DNA from: Gloeopeniophorella convolvens
Taxonomy: Eukaryota > Basidiomycota > Agaricomycetes > Russulales
Length of the DNA: 64,000 bases
Assembly: GCA_022496205.1 (NCBI GenBank)
Contig: WTXD01000003.1
Span: forward strand, 434,001 to 498,000
Direction: 5' to 3'
This document shows, piece by piece, positions 11,619 through 23,900 of the stretch. Below the pieces are notes generated by a model. The model ran no database searches. It had not been told where the DNA came from and saw nothing but the letters and a program-made list of their open reading frames with translations. Numbering within the stretch: the stretch's first letter is position 1; every line of letters begins with the position of its first letter. A program made the translations under genes and the position numbers.

Positions 11619-13208
11619 ATGCATCTTGCGACTTCTTTCGTGATCACTGCGCTTGCATTGCTCTCGCTAGCATCGCCGACACCAGAAGAGCACGCTTCTC
11701 GCTCTACTCTGAGCATCCCCATCTCCAAGCGCAGCAGCATTCGTCGTGCTGATGGGACGGTCGATCCTCAGGCTCTGGTGGACAACGTCGGGAGGACCAT
11801 CGAGTGAACCTCTCTTCTGTCTGACACCCCTTGTATACGCTGACTACCGGTGTGACTAGCAAAATGCGTCATGGCTTCGCCGCTTACCTTAAGAACACCG
11901 GCAAGGAGCATCCTTTCGCTGCTGACCTCAAGCCAGGGGCGCATCGCAAGCGGGCCACTGGCGACGTCCCGCTTACTGACTACCAAGAAGAGCTCTGGTA
12001 CGGAAGTATCCAGGTGGGCACTCCAGCTGAAACCTTCACGGGTAAGTGCGATGGGCGTGCTGTGTAGACTATTCCTGATCGCCGCCCAGTGGATTTTGAC
12101 ACGTGGAGCAGCGACCTGTTTCTCCCGGCTTCGACGTGTGGCACAACCTGCTCTGGGCACACTCTCTACAACCCAGGTTCTAGCACCACGTCTGCTGACC
12201 TCCATAAGACATTCAGCCTTTTATATGGGGACGGCTCCACGGTATCTGGGGAATATACGTCGACACTGTCACAGTCGGCGGCTTGACAGTGACCTGCACC
12301 GTCCTCTTACACTCAATAGCCGCTGAAATATCCTCACAGGCTACAAACCAGACCCTCGGTGCTGCATCGACGTACTCTACTGGGTTTGCGAAGGCGAACT
12401 TCCCCCCAGGCGGGCTGCTCGGGATGGCCTACCAATCCATCTCATCTTACCCCGCCCGGCCAGTCTTTAAGAGCCTGGTGGCCCAAGGCCAGACGACCTC
12501 TCCCGTTTTTGCGCTCAAGCTCGTCGACACCGGGTCCCAGCTCGACCTCGGCGGCCTCAACTCGGCGCTCTACACCGGCGCTATAACGTACTCGCCAGTC
12601 ACGGTGCAGGTGAATGTGCACTCCTTTATGCCGTGCGTAAGACTGACAGTGAATGGTGTGGTTAGGGGTACTGGCAGACGACTTTCAGCGGGCTTAAGGT
12701 TGGAAGCGCGACGCTTCCCGTTCTGACCCTCTTCAACACCGCCGTCATCGACACGGGCACCACCCAGATCATCGGCGACCTGGTCGGCGTGATACTGGTT
12801 TATGCTCAGATACCAGGCTCTGCGCCCTTATCCGGACAGACGGGGCTATACACCAGTTCGTGTTTTTCCTGCATCTCTCCCGAGAGGCGCCTGACACCGC
12901 CGCGCAGTTCCGTGCTCCTTCAACACTCCTATTTCCGTCACGTTCGGAAGGACTGTTTTCACTATCTCTCCCAGCACCTTCAACCTTGGCCCCATCTCCC
13001 CTGGGTCAAGCACGTGCCTCGGCGGTCTCGCGTACGACCTGGCTCTCCTGACAAGTGAGTCGGCATGGTCCCTGTACTTGTTCGCCTCTCATGTGTCGTG
13101 GCGGCATATATAGGCGGATTCTGGATATGGGGCGACGTGTTCCTGCGCAACGTCTACTCGGTGTTCGACCTGGGCAATAACCGTATCGGCTTCGCCACTC
13201 TTGCGTAG
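11619..13208 (+). CDS. Secreted aspartic protease A (family A1), probably inactive
   Basis: First of five tandem polyporopepsin-type proteases. The ATG at 11619 gives signal peptide [20 protein letters not shown], a propeptide with SKRSSIRR, and then seven more exons. Recognisable parts are [69 protein letters not shown] and [17 protein letters not shown]. The first catalytic motif, normally DTGS, reads DTWS (GAC ACG TGG AGC at 12098-12109), replacing a glycine that pepsins need around the active-site Asp. The second, DTGT, is intact. Frame also breaks near 12250, just after the YGDGS flap, where one base seems missing. Family and exon pattern are clear; activity is doubtful. Confidence 0.82.
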
Positions 13209-14424
13209 ACGACCCTTCGGGCAAACGGATGCTTCCGGTTGGTCTCGGTTTGGTGGTTCTTTATTTTTTGGTTTGCTTCGTTGGATAGGCTGGGGTGAGT
13301 GACGAATGCATGGGACGAAGCTAAGTTGTTAGTTGTTGTGGTTCTGTGCTTACCGTCTAGGCAAACAATATATGGACATTGATCATACGTGGAAATTCCG
13401 TGGACCCGAGGGCGACAGAGGTCTGGCTCCGGCACAGCTGCGGCAGCGGGTCATCTCGCTCTCAGCTTGGGAGCAGCTCCGTCCGAGCGCTATGGCTTCA
13501 ACGTTGTCCTGTGATACGTGTTCTGTGCCCGCATTTTCTCCAATGGCACCGTCCGACGTCCTCATGACATGCTGACCGGGAAGAACTATAGACACCACCC
13601 GAGTCATATGCCTATGCTCCTCTGGGCTCGCTCGGCACGTTCCTCTCCAGTGTACCGGTGAAGGTTGATGTCCAGCTGCAGGAAACCCCATGTGGCTGGC
13701 GGATGGCGCACACTGCGTACGCGGAGATTTTTCGTGACCGTCTCCTTGTATAATCTGCGCCGCCGCCGGGACCCTACAGGACCCACATGTTCACCTTGAT
13801 GCCGTGGGTGTCAACAAGCAAGACCGCCGAGTTTTTCCCGCTGTAGCACGGCCCGTGTCAATGGAACGTGCCAGGAAGCAGGGAGATTGGACCGCTCACA
13901 AAGTGAGGGACATAACAATGTCGGGGCTGCCGCTGAAAGGAACTTCAAGGAAGATTTCGCGTCGCGCTCAGCACGTGGGGGCATGTTCAAGCGCCGCCAT
14001 GACGCGGCTCCGCGCCACTCCCGACACGCCGAAAGCTTGCCCGCAGGGGTCACAATGGTCTGCTTCGCCATGCTGATCCGCGCCGCAATTCTCCGCGAAG
14101 CACAGAACCGCGAAATCGACGGACCACGAAAACAGTCTCCCAGACATAGCGAGTCAGGCATTTGGCCTACCCCGAGCGGCGCCGCCCTTCTCGGGCACGG
14201 CGCGACGTCTACCATCGAGCCGGTCGAGCGCAGCGGCGCACCGCCAATCTTTGCGCGATCTGCACCTCGCACCAGCGTGCCCGGTACACACTGCGCGCCG
14301 TGCTGATGCGCGGGGGCGTATAAGTACGGCCTAGGTTTCTGCGAGGGTGCTACAACAAGTTCCTCTGGAGTTCTCTTGTCTGGAACTGTCTCTCCCCAAC
14401 TTGCTTCCGCGACTTGTTCTCATC
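13209..14424. other. Intergenic between proteases A and B
   Basis: No gene seen. Holds a GCGCTCAGCACGTGGG element at 13967-13982 that recurs near 17732, and the TATA box of protease B. Confidence 0.5.
14319..14326 (+). promoter_or_regulatory. TATA box of protease B
   Basis: TATAAGTA, 106 bp before the ATG at 14425. The same element at nearly the same distance precedes genes C and D. Confidence 0.6.
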
Positions 14425-16027
14425 ATGCATCTCTCGTCCGCTTTCGTGCTCCTTGCGCTTTCGCTCTTGTCGTCTGCGACGCCAACCCCCGGCAAGCCTG
14501 CGCCTTCGGGCTCGGGCTTGGCCATTCCCATCTCCAAGCGCGACAACTTCCGTCGTGCGGATGGGTCGTTCGACCTCGCCGCGCTGCAGCAGAATGCGCA
14601 GAATTCGATTGCGTGAGCTTTTGCTTTGCTCTTTCCTCATGGCACCCCGTGCTAATGCATGTCCCCAGGAAGGTTCGCAACGGCTTCGTTGCATACGAGA
14701 GGAACACTGGGTCTCCTCACCCCTTGGCCGCAGACCTCCGACCCCTGCGCAAGAGGGGCACTGGAGCCATCCCGCTTTCACAGCAGAGAGATGCTATTTG
14801 GTGGGGTCTATTGATGTTGGGACGCCCCCCGAAACCTTTACAGGTGAGTCGATGTGTGCAGGGGACATCATGTAGCGCTGAGTCGTTGGCACTGCAGTGG
14901 ACCTTGATACTGGGAGCAGCGACCTGTTCCTTCCTTCCGCGACATGTGGCTCCACATGCCAGGGTCATACGACGTACGACCCGACTGCAAGCTCTACCTC
15001 AGTCAACCTGAACTCGAGGTTCACCTTGCAGTATGGTGACGGCTCTTTCGTCCGGGGAAACCAATACAACGACACCGTGTCGCTGGCTGGCCTGACCGTG
15101 AGCCATCTCCTCTGTGCGCACGAGGTATCGCTCACGATCTCGTTCGTAGGCCACAGGTCAGACCCTCGGCGCCGCGTCGTACTATTCTGACGGTCTGGGC
15201 GCAAGCACGTTCCCCTCCGACGGCCTCCTGGGAATGGCCTTTCCGCAGCTCTCCGAATACCATGCGTCCCCGGTTTTCTAGACCCTCGTCGCGCAAGGGG
15301 AAGTGGACTCGCCCGTCTTCAGCTTCAAGCTAGCCGAGCAGAGGTCCGAGCTCTTCCTCGGCGGGACCAACTCTAAGCTCTACACCGGCAGCTTCGCCTA
15401 TGTCGGAGCCACTCAACAGGTGCGCCGAGCCTGATGCTGTTATCTTCGATTAGCTCTGATCGTGGTGGGAAGAGGGTTATTGGCAGACACAGATTGACAA
15501 GGTTACCGTTGGCAGCAATCAGAACGCGGTACCTCTCCCCATCAAGGACGTTATCATCGACACTGGAAGTACCTGATCATTGGTGACCTAGTGGGCATTG
15601 CGGCGCTGTACGCGCTGCTGCCAGGGTCGGCGCCTTTTGTGGGTGCCGCTGGCATTTTCACAGGTTCGGTTCACTTCAATGTAGCCCGATGACTTTCTTC
15701 TGACCGGTCGTCCAGTTCCTTGCGACTTCAACACAACCATCTTCTTCACCTTCGGCGGGACGGCGTTTGCTGTGTCTCCCGAGACATTCGCTCTCAGGCT
15801 GGACCCCGACGATCCCAATCAGTGCTTCGGTGGTGCCGCGATCAACGAAAATATTGTGGACGGTGAGCAGGCAATTTCGGACGCGAATTCACATGCACAA
15901 GTGTCACTGACATCCCTCGTTTCTTCTGAAAGGCGGATTTTGGACTATCGGCGACGTGTTCCTCCGAAATGTCTACACGGCGTTCGACGTCGGCCGGTCT
16001 CGCATTGGTTTCGCTCAGCTGGCGTAG
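14425..16027 (+). pseudogene. Secreted aspartic protease B, disrupted copy
   Basis: Same eight-exon plan as C and D, with signal peptide MHLSSAFVLLALSLLSSATP and propeptide SKRDNFRRADGSFD. The first active-site motif is intact (VDLDTGSSDLFLPSATCG) and the end reads [20 protein letters not shown]. Three lesions are visible. One base is missing near 14804, where ...DAIWWG passes to SIDVGTPPETFT in another frame. A TAG at 15279-15281 replaces the Gln of the conserved PVFQTL motif. One base is missing near 15573, directly after the second catalytic motif DTGST. The two frame breaks could be assembly errors like others in the window, but the nonsense codon is a substitution, so real decay is likely. 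Identity as a family member is certain. Confidence 0.8.
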
Positions 16028-16856
16028 GGGTGATGGTGGCATTCCCTGTTTCGGCGAATAATCCGCGCGACTTTGTCCATCTACCGTTACCGTTCCTTAG
16101 TAACAACTCGTATGAATCAATGCCATTATGTCACACTGAACCACACGCAAACGTAGCTCCCAAAGGAACTGTTAAGACGCCGGCATAGAGCACACCTTGT
16201 TCTTCCTACGCATGCAATCTCCGTCCGCGACAATGGCTTTTCACGAGTTATACTTACAAGATGCAAAGTGGTTCCAAGCAAATGTCGGACTTTGCTTGAA
16301 AAAAATAGTATTCGGTCGCCCCTGAGCAAACCTTGTCACTCCTGCCACTCCACCAGGCGCAGATATATCGCCAGGATCCTGTTATTTTCACCATTCCGAT
16401 GTATATGCAGGAGTCTCAGGAATGAAACCTGTGCCGGGATGCCAAGTCGTGCGACCACACGAAAGAACCAGAGCTGGGAAAGGATGACATTATATGGCAT
16501 GCGCACCACGTGTCGCGACTCCGAACTCCGCTTGCTCTGACACGACGCGCTGGCGGCAGCAGTGAGCACAATGGTTTAAGCACTCCTCCTCGTCTTCGAA
16601 CTGTCTGCGCCGCGCAAGCGCGTTGCCAGCCAATGCATATCTTTTGACAGCAATGCTTTTGACCCGAGCTTACTGGGCCCCTGGCGCGTATACCCCGAAG
16701 TCTGGAGCTTGAGCACTCACCAGGGCTAATCGTACGACACCTCCGAATTGTCATTTGATGATTTCAATAACAACTCGGCCGGGCCAGTCAAGTCTCCGGT
16801 ACTATCGGCTCTCATGTCATAGGGCTGATTGCAGAAGTACTGGGGGATTGTACATA
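16028..16856. other. Intergenic after protease B
   Basis: No gene or repeat recognised in this stretch before the MITE. Confidence 0.5.
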
Positions 16857-17051
16857 CAGTCAAACCTGTCATAACCCATACCCATAAAAGCACATTTTCC
16901 GCCATAATCCACAGGGCTTCCGGTCCACAGAGACACGGGATTGGGCGCACTGGTGCCCCTCAGAATTTATATCCTGCAATAACTCATGACCTGTAATGGC
17001 CCGCGGCTCCAGCGTTCGAAAAGGTGGTATGGGTTATGACAGGTTTGACTG
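16857..17051. mobile_element. 195-bp MITE, Tc1/mariner-pogo type, TA target duplication
   Basis: A non-coding element bounded by perfect 26-bp terminal inverted repeats: 16857-16882 begins CAGTCAAACCTGTCATAACC and 17026-17051 is its exact reverse complement. It is flanked by TA at 16855-16856 and 17052-17053. CAGTCAAACC-type ends with TA duplications are known for pogo/Fot1-like Tc1-mariner elements. No transposase is encoded, so it must be mobilised in trans. Perfect TIR identity suggests recent insertion. Confidence 0.85.
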
Positions 17052-17518
17052 TATAACATACCTGCCGGGGTTGAGTTGCGCGGCCTCCTGATGGCGCTTT
17101 GCTTACCGTTCAGATGAATGAATGCTACATGGACATTGGACGTCCACTACGTCTGTGGACGCCGTGCAACAGTAAACGTGACTGGTGACGCGTCCCAGCC
17201 TTACTCGGAGCTTAACTGGGACGCTAACACCGTGGCACCTCAACAACACTTGCTTCAAATTACCCACCCTGTGCCATGCCAGTGCCAGCTCACAATGTAA
17301 TTCCGTTCGACGTACATAAGCCTGGGAGCTGAGCGCCGAGCATTACCATTTCGCACCCTGACATGTGCTTCGATATGGTATGACGAGAGCTGACGATTTC
17401 ATGACATGTTGACAGAGAGAACGTTGGTGTTGTCGCGGTCGCGCTAATTGACTAGGGGTCCGCTCACGGTGGCGGTGCGGCGAGCACAGCGCTACCCGGA
17501 AGACGTGAGATCCTATGC

Positions 17519-18289
17519 GGTCACCGGTCACCACTTAACCCCGGACCGGCGCAGTTCGCCCCCAATTCCGTGGGAGGCGATATAAGGCAAAACCCACAAC
17601 ACATATTGTTCGTAGCAGCACGGCACATGACTCTGGCCGAGCAGCATAAATTGGGCTATTTACATTGAAAACTCCACGCGACAGAACGCCGCGACCGGAA
17701 GACGTCATACCATGTAGGGCCCGTCACTTGCGCTCAGCACGTGGGAGCTCCTCATCACTACATAGCACCGGAGGCGTCACTTTTGACGCATCCGTAGTAC
17801 CAAGCGTCCGAAAGACAGCACCAGCCTGCTTCCCTAGCACGGTACAGAATCTTTAGGCACCAAAAGCTTCATATGTATCCGAAGACCAGTACACAGACCT
17901 TGAATCCAGCCACCGCACAAGCCGCTTCGTTGGTTTCGGGGAGCAGATGTCTACATAGCCTCGAAACCCGACCACCGGTCAGGCCTCCGGTCCTGTCTAT
18001 CTGGATGGCTTCCGCCTCTCCATTCGACTTTATTAGCGCGCCAGCTGGGGCTATGGACAGTCTACGTGTCACAGGGCGGCTGCAGAAGCGACAGTGAGAA
18101 GTCATGCATCATGCTTGGCTGCTACTAACCTGTTTCCGTTGCCTAGAAGGTGGTATTCATGTAGGCGTGGACCACACCTGTAGGGTTTTGTGTTCTGCGG
18201 AATGCGACAAATGGTACACCAAGAACCAGAGTCGCTTCTGGGACATTGCAGGGAAACTACTGAGCCTGCGGCCTTGGTGACCGGTGACC
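17519..18289. repeat. 15-bp inverted repeat enclosing 771 bp
   Basis: GGTCACCGGTCACCA at 17519-17533 is exactly inverted at 18275-18289, where a further GGTCACC follows at 18290-18296. The arms could be ends of a small element, but no target duplication was found. Confidence 0.5.
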
Positions 18290-18830
18290 GGTCACCCAGT
18301 ACATATAGCACATTCTAGCGGTGACAACCCGCAGAAGCCCGCGATGCATACCCGCCGTCGTCCTGTCATACCATCCGACCTCCAAGGTTCTATAGCTCTG
18401 ACGGCAATTCCAGCAATGAGCTGAGGTTGTATCATGTTGATAGCCCAAAAAGAGCTAGGACTGCGGTAGCGGACCAAAAAGGAAGGTGCCACGAGGTTTT
18501 CGCCGCGCTGAGCAATAGTGGGTCGGACGCGGTACCATGACCAATTTCCCCCGACGTACCGATTGATTGTCTTGATTGTTTAACAGATACCGCGACGACC
18601 TACCACGGTGCTTCCCAGCCGATCTGTTCCCTACAGAGGCTAACGCGCCGCGGGAGCTTCCTCGCAGGTGTTGATCGATGATGAGGCGTTTGGAACCCAC
18701 CGGGGTGCCGTCGTCCTCGGGCGCTGAGCGACGTCCGTTTAGTCCGTCGATCGTGGTGGTAGGCCGCTATCCCGTCTTGGCTGGAACCCAACCGCCGTCG
18801 CGCTCAGTGCTGAGCGCTGGGTCCGCATCG

Positions 18831-18838
18831 TATAAGTA
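18831..18838 (+). promoter_or_regulatory. TATA box of protease C
   Basis: TATAAGTA, 114 bp before the ATG at 18945. A short palindrome CGCTCA-GTGC-TGAGCG lies just upstream at 18801-18816. Confidence 0.6.
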
Positions 18839-18944
18839 CAACCAGATCGCTGCGAGAATGTCCCAGCCAACGACTCTCTCGGATTCGCTGGTCTGAGACT
18901 GTCTCGCCTCGGTTTGCTCTCGTTCTCTCCGGTCTTTTCCCGTC

Positions 18945-20540
18945 ATGCATCTCTCATCGGCTTTCGTGCTCGCTGCACTCTCGCTCCTTACATCTGCGAC
19001 ACCGCTCCTTGGAAACCCCTCCGCGCGGTCTGGCCTGTCTATACCCATCTCGAAACGCGACAACTTCCGTCGTGCTGATGGGTTGGTCGACCCCTCCGCG
19101 CTGCAGCGGAATGCCCAAGCCTCCATAAGGTGAGCTACCACCGCACGTCCGCCTGTCCCATGTGTCCCGTTGTGCTAAGATACTGTGAATAGTAAAATCC
19201 GTCAAGGATTCACCACTTACCAACGGAACACCGGCTCTCCCCATCCTCTAGCTGCAGACCTCAAGCCTCTCCTCAAGAGGGCTGCTAGGCCTGTACCGCT
19301 TACAGATGCCGATGAGAACCTCTGGTATGGCTCCATTGAAGTTGGGACGCCGCCCGTATCCTTCACAGGTGGGTTGACGCACGCGTGACATTGGACAACA
19401 CTGAGATCTCGAGCACAGTGGACTTCGATACCGGGAGCAGCGATCTGTTCCTCCCTTCCTCGACATGTGGCACCTCGTGCCAAGGCCATACGACCTATAA
19501 TCCGAACGCGAGTTCCACCTCTACCGATCGTCATGCTCAATTCTCGTTGGCATACGGCGACGGCTCCACGGTCAAAGGTGAACAGTACATCGATGATGTA
19601 TCGCTTAACGGCCTGACTGTGAGCTGTTCCTGCTTCGCGCTTGGAGGATTGCTCACAATTTCCTTGACAGGCCACTCGTCAGGTCCTTGGCGCCGCGGAG
19701 CAGTACTCTAATGGATTTAATGCAGACCGATTCCCGCCCGACGGCCTTCTGGGAATGGGTTTCCCGTCAATCTCCGAATACAACTCTCCTCCAGTTTTCC
19801 AGACCCTCGTTGAGCAAGGTCAGGTCGATTCTCCGGTATTCAGCTTCAAGCTGGCCAATCAGGGCTCCGAACTTTTCCTTGGAGGAGCCAACTCTAATCT
19901 CTATATCGGCGACTTCACCTATGTTAGCGTCACCAAAGAGGTGGGTTCGTGCCTTCTGATATCTTCTGTCGCCTCTAATTATAGTTGGGAGTAGGGTTAC
20001 TGGCAGACGAAGATCGACAAGATCACCGTTGGCCGCAGCCTATTCGAAGCGCCGATTCTCGAAAAGGACGTCATCATCGACACGGGAACTACCCTTATTA
20101 TTGGTGACCCTCAGGGCATTGAGGCACTGTATTGGGAGATCCCAGGCTCTGCGCCCTACCCGGAAAATGCAGGATTCTACACGAGTTGGTTGAATCGATT
20201 TGTATGGCTTTATGGGTTCCTGACCAACCTTTTAGTTCCCTGCAACTTCAACACGACCATCTCCTTCGCTTTCGGTGGGCAGCCCTTTGTGATATCCCCG
20301 GAGACGTTCAATTTTGGGCGTATTTCCAAGAATTCCGATGAGTGTATCGGCGGTGCCGCGTTCGATACAGGCCTCATCGCAGGTAAGCAGATACGGTTAT
20401 AGACGCATATGTGCATTTCACTGAAGCACCGTTTTTACTTTGAAGATGGATTCTGGATCATTGGCGATGTTTTCCTCCGCAATGTCTACACAACGTTCGA
20501 CGTCGGCCAGTCTCGCGTTGGTTTTGCTGAACTTGCATAA
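18945..20540 (+). CDS. Secreted aspartic protease C (polyporopepsin type), intact
   Basis: An extracellular acid endopeptidase of family A1 that would digest protein outside the hypha. The signal peptide is MHLSSAFVLAALSLLTSATP; the propeptide contains SKRDNFRRADG; the mature enzyme starts near ARPVPLTDADENLWYGSIEV. Both active-site motifs are present, VDFDTGSSDLFLP and VIIDTGTTLIIGD, with flap YGDGSTVKGE. The C-terminal exon reads [20 protein letters not shown] and ends FAELA. Eight exons join in phase with short GT-AG introns (first intron after 19129). Four Cys fit the usual disulfides. Closest in the window to gene D. No lesion seen. Confidence 0.9.
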
Positions 20541-20976
20541 TTGCTTGTTCGAAAAGCTTGGCGTGCAGGAGTGCTCTTATTCCTGAGTCGACATATCTCA
20601 CTATATCTAACTATACACTGCCAGCGGGCGCAACGCGATTTCTCATAGTTTTCCGGTGTCTTCGAGAGTAGCCGGACAAATCGTTGGGTTTCGACGATTT
20701 CAATCTCGAGGGTCACGCGTTAGCGGCCCAAGCATGATTTTATTATGCTACCATCAACATCAAATCAACATAGCACGTTTTTTTCATAGATTTCCCCGTC
20801 ATCGTAGATCTCATGCATTGCAAAATCTCGTTTTCACGACGATCGTTGGCACTTGGAGTGAAATTTGTGTAGAGTCAGACGACGTCTCTTGTGCTCAGGC
20901 ATACGACTCGTCGCTGTCTCGATAGTGCCCCTCCTCCCGGCCGCGCCCCTCCCGCCCGTGCCCCGGCTTTGCCATA
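20541..20976. other. Intergenic before transposon gene
   Basis: No gene seen. No terminal repeat of the following transposon-type gene could be identified here. Confidence 0.45.
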
Positions 20977-23900
20977 ATGCCTAACCTCGCCATTCCGACT
21001 TTAGGTCTAGAGGCGACGCAACTATCCAATCCTCGCCGTGAGTTTGAGTTTGGATATGCAATAGTACTCTTCTGACACTGACCCGTTGGATAGTTTTCCT
21101 CTATGATGAGAGGAAGTGCAGATATAAGTGCAAAATCTGCGACAACTGTACATGGCTCACAACATCCAAGGCCGTGAGGCATGAAGACACCCAGCGTCAT
21201 GTTGATCGTGCACGCAGATTGGACGGAAGGCTTCCTGCCTCGGACGCGTCCCAAGGACTCGCGAGCGACATTTTCGCGCGCCCTCTTGAACCTGTTCCCG
21301 CCGTGTCGTCTCCTGCTCGCCTGCCGTCTGATGTCCTACCTGATTGGAATCGTGGCGACGGCTCGGGTGACGACGACAATGTCATGGACGAGGTCCTTGG
21401 AAGGATCTTCAATAGCTTCTCTCACGCGTCTGGGGAAGATGATGTCGATCATGACGACCGTACATCTTTTGTCCATGGCCCCGCTCTGCCCAGTGACCCA
21501 CCTGATCAGCTCTATGACGACTTCGGCGGTGATCTTGCGCTGGACAAGCCAGACATGCCCTTTGACGAGGAGTCTCGTCCCGCGTCGCCAGGACTGCCAT
21601 CGCATGTGCCTCAGTCTTTGGTCTGGGATGAGCTGGACGACAACAGCGAGCCAGATCCTCCTGCTGTAGAGCAGGAGTCTTCGCCACGCGCATTGATGAC
21701 CAGTGAAGACCTGCGTGAGGCCAATCCTTTCGAACCACCCTTTGACAATCGCGTGGCTTCCGTGGCAGACTGCTTTCGTAAGTCTCTTTGTGCTGCCACA
21801 TTTCGTTATCTCACATTACATCGCGGCCTCTCTCACTTCATAGTCGATGGTGTGGAATTTATAGATCCCGAGGACTGGTGGCCTTGGCAGAGTCGTGAGG
21901 TGAGTGCGCCGCCGCCTTTCTGTGGCATTGGGTTCTCGCGCCTGACATCATCTCTATAGCATTGCCTCATCGATGTTCTCGGCGCATTCCCGCGCTCAGT
22001 TTTCTCGGAAGCCGAGCTCGACGTCGTCCGCTGGTTCGCGATCAAACTCGGGGTGCGACAGCTCCCAACCCCCACACGGTAAAGCAACAGCGTGAGGCCA
22101 TCCTGTCCATAGCGGGGACATCTCCCGTCCTTGTGAAGGGCACTCACGGCAATGTATTCTCAAGTGCGAGTCTCAGTCGCCTCATATCGCACGTGAGAGT
22201 AATTATATTCTGTTGGTAACCTGGCTCAGCGTCCACGATTCAATTACAGGAGCTCAGTAATCCTCTGGTGCGGCCCATATTCAATTCTATCCTGAGGACG
22301 CCCCACGTGTGTGCTCCGACGCTCGGCATGGGTCTCGTTGGCGTTCCGAATCGATGCGCGTCTTGGGTCCCCTATGGCGCGAGGGACCGATGGACAGGAC
22401 TATTTTGTGGAGGAGCCTGCAATCGCCAACCTCGACTCGCTCGGCACGGTCGGCCCGGTTTGGATCACTCGATGGTTTCAGCGAGAAGGAGCATTGCACG
22501 CTCGTGTGCATCCACTTAAAGTGGATTCTACTGGCGGATCCTTTATTATAGATGGTACTACCACCATGGAAATACCATTGTCAAGTTTTTTGTAAGTTTT
22601 CCACCTTCCAGAGCGTGCACAGGGAGTATGGTTTGCCCAGCCCTACCTCAATCCAAGGCACGTGCGCTTCCATGTTGTGTTGATTCGGGATCTCACGCGT
22701 GTCTTCATTGAACAGGTATTATTCGCGGCGACAGGGATGGAGGTTCGACTCCAGAGTCGTATCCTGTCTCCCTCCCGAATCCCTGGCGTGCCAAGGCGAA
22801 TGGTCGACGCGTGGTTGCCCTTCCCATCTTTCTGTACTGCGATGACACCTCCGGCAACATGTCCAAAAGGTGGAACAGCATGATTCACTCTTGTTCGTGC
22901 TCGCGGGTCTTCCTCAGGAGCAAATGCTTCTACCTTACAACATCCATTTCCTCTGTACATCCAACTTGGCATCGCCGCTCGAAATGTGCGAGCGCGTGTG
23001 TCAAGAACTGCGGTGCGTCCTTTCCTTTCATAAAAATGAGTCTGAGCTTATTCTTTCCAAAGCGAGGCAGAGTTGGACGGCATAGTGGCATGGGATGCGA
23101 GTTAGCTGAGGAGGTGTTGTCGGTCCCTGGGTCCTCGGCGTTCTCGGAGACAACCCAATGCAAAGCGAGCTGTCCTCGCACATTGGTTTGACGGCAAGTA
23201 TTTCTGTCGCAAATGTAAGGCGCACAAATCGATAGGAGATGAGTTTGGAGGCACAATTGACCCACGCGCTGCAATTCATGCAGGTCAGTGTATCATCTGT
23301 CGCTTACTTGTCTGTGGTCTAACATCACTCTCCTCAGGTCTCTGAGCTGCGGAGTCGTAAGGACACGTTGGACGCGTTACGATCTCAGCATCAATGTTTC
23401 CTTGACGGGGTTCCCTCGCGTGCAGAACCGCTCGCGACTGCTTCAGGCGTCAAGGATAAGCATCTATCGTTCTTCCATGCAAACTTAAACAGTCCATTGC
23501 TTCCCGCAAGGAACTCAACAGATCTATTGGAAAACCGATGATGGATGGGGTCTGCGAGGATGTTGCTCGTAGCCTGGAAGGCCTGTCCTTTGAAACCATG
23601 GTCAACCCTTTGCTTAGTCTGGAGAGTGAGTAATGAACATTGTTTTCAGATATCAATGCGCGTCTGACAGCTTCTCAAGGTCTGGATCTCGCTAGAGACA
23701 CGCCAGTCGAAATCCTACATGTGGTATTACTCGGGGTGGCAAAGTACTTTTGGCGGGATGCTGTGTCCCGCCTAGACTCTGCAGGAAAGTCTCTTCTCAA
23801 GACCAGGTTGACCAGCCTAGAGGTGCTCGACTTAGGAATCAGCCCGGTCCGCGGGCATACTCTGGTGCAATATGCCAGATCTCTTACCGGCAGGGATTTC

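Larger units (their letters stand above)
17052..18944. other. Intergenic between MITE and protease C
   Basis: Nearly 1.9 kb without a supported gene. It contains the GGTCACC inverted repeat, several GCGCTGAGC-type motifs (17331, 18505, 18721, 18801) and the TATA box of protease C. Confidence 0.5.

Noticed and set aside
22740..22770. T-arm-like TGGAGGTTCGACTCCA
   Set aside because: It lies within transposon coding sequence, the loop is one base short, and no other tRNA arms are present.
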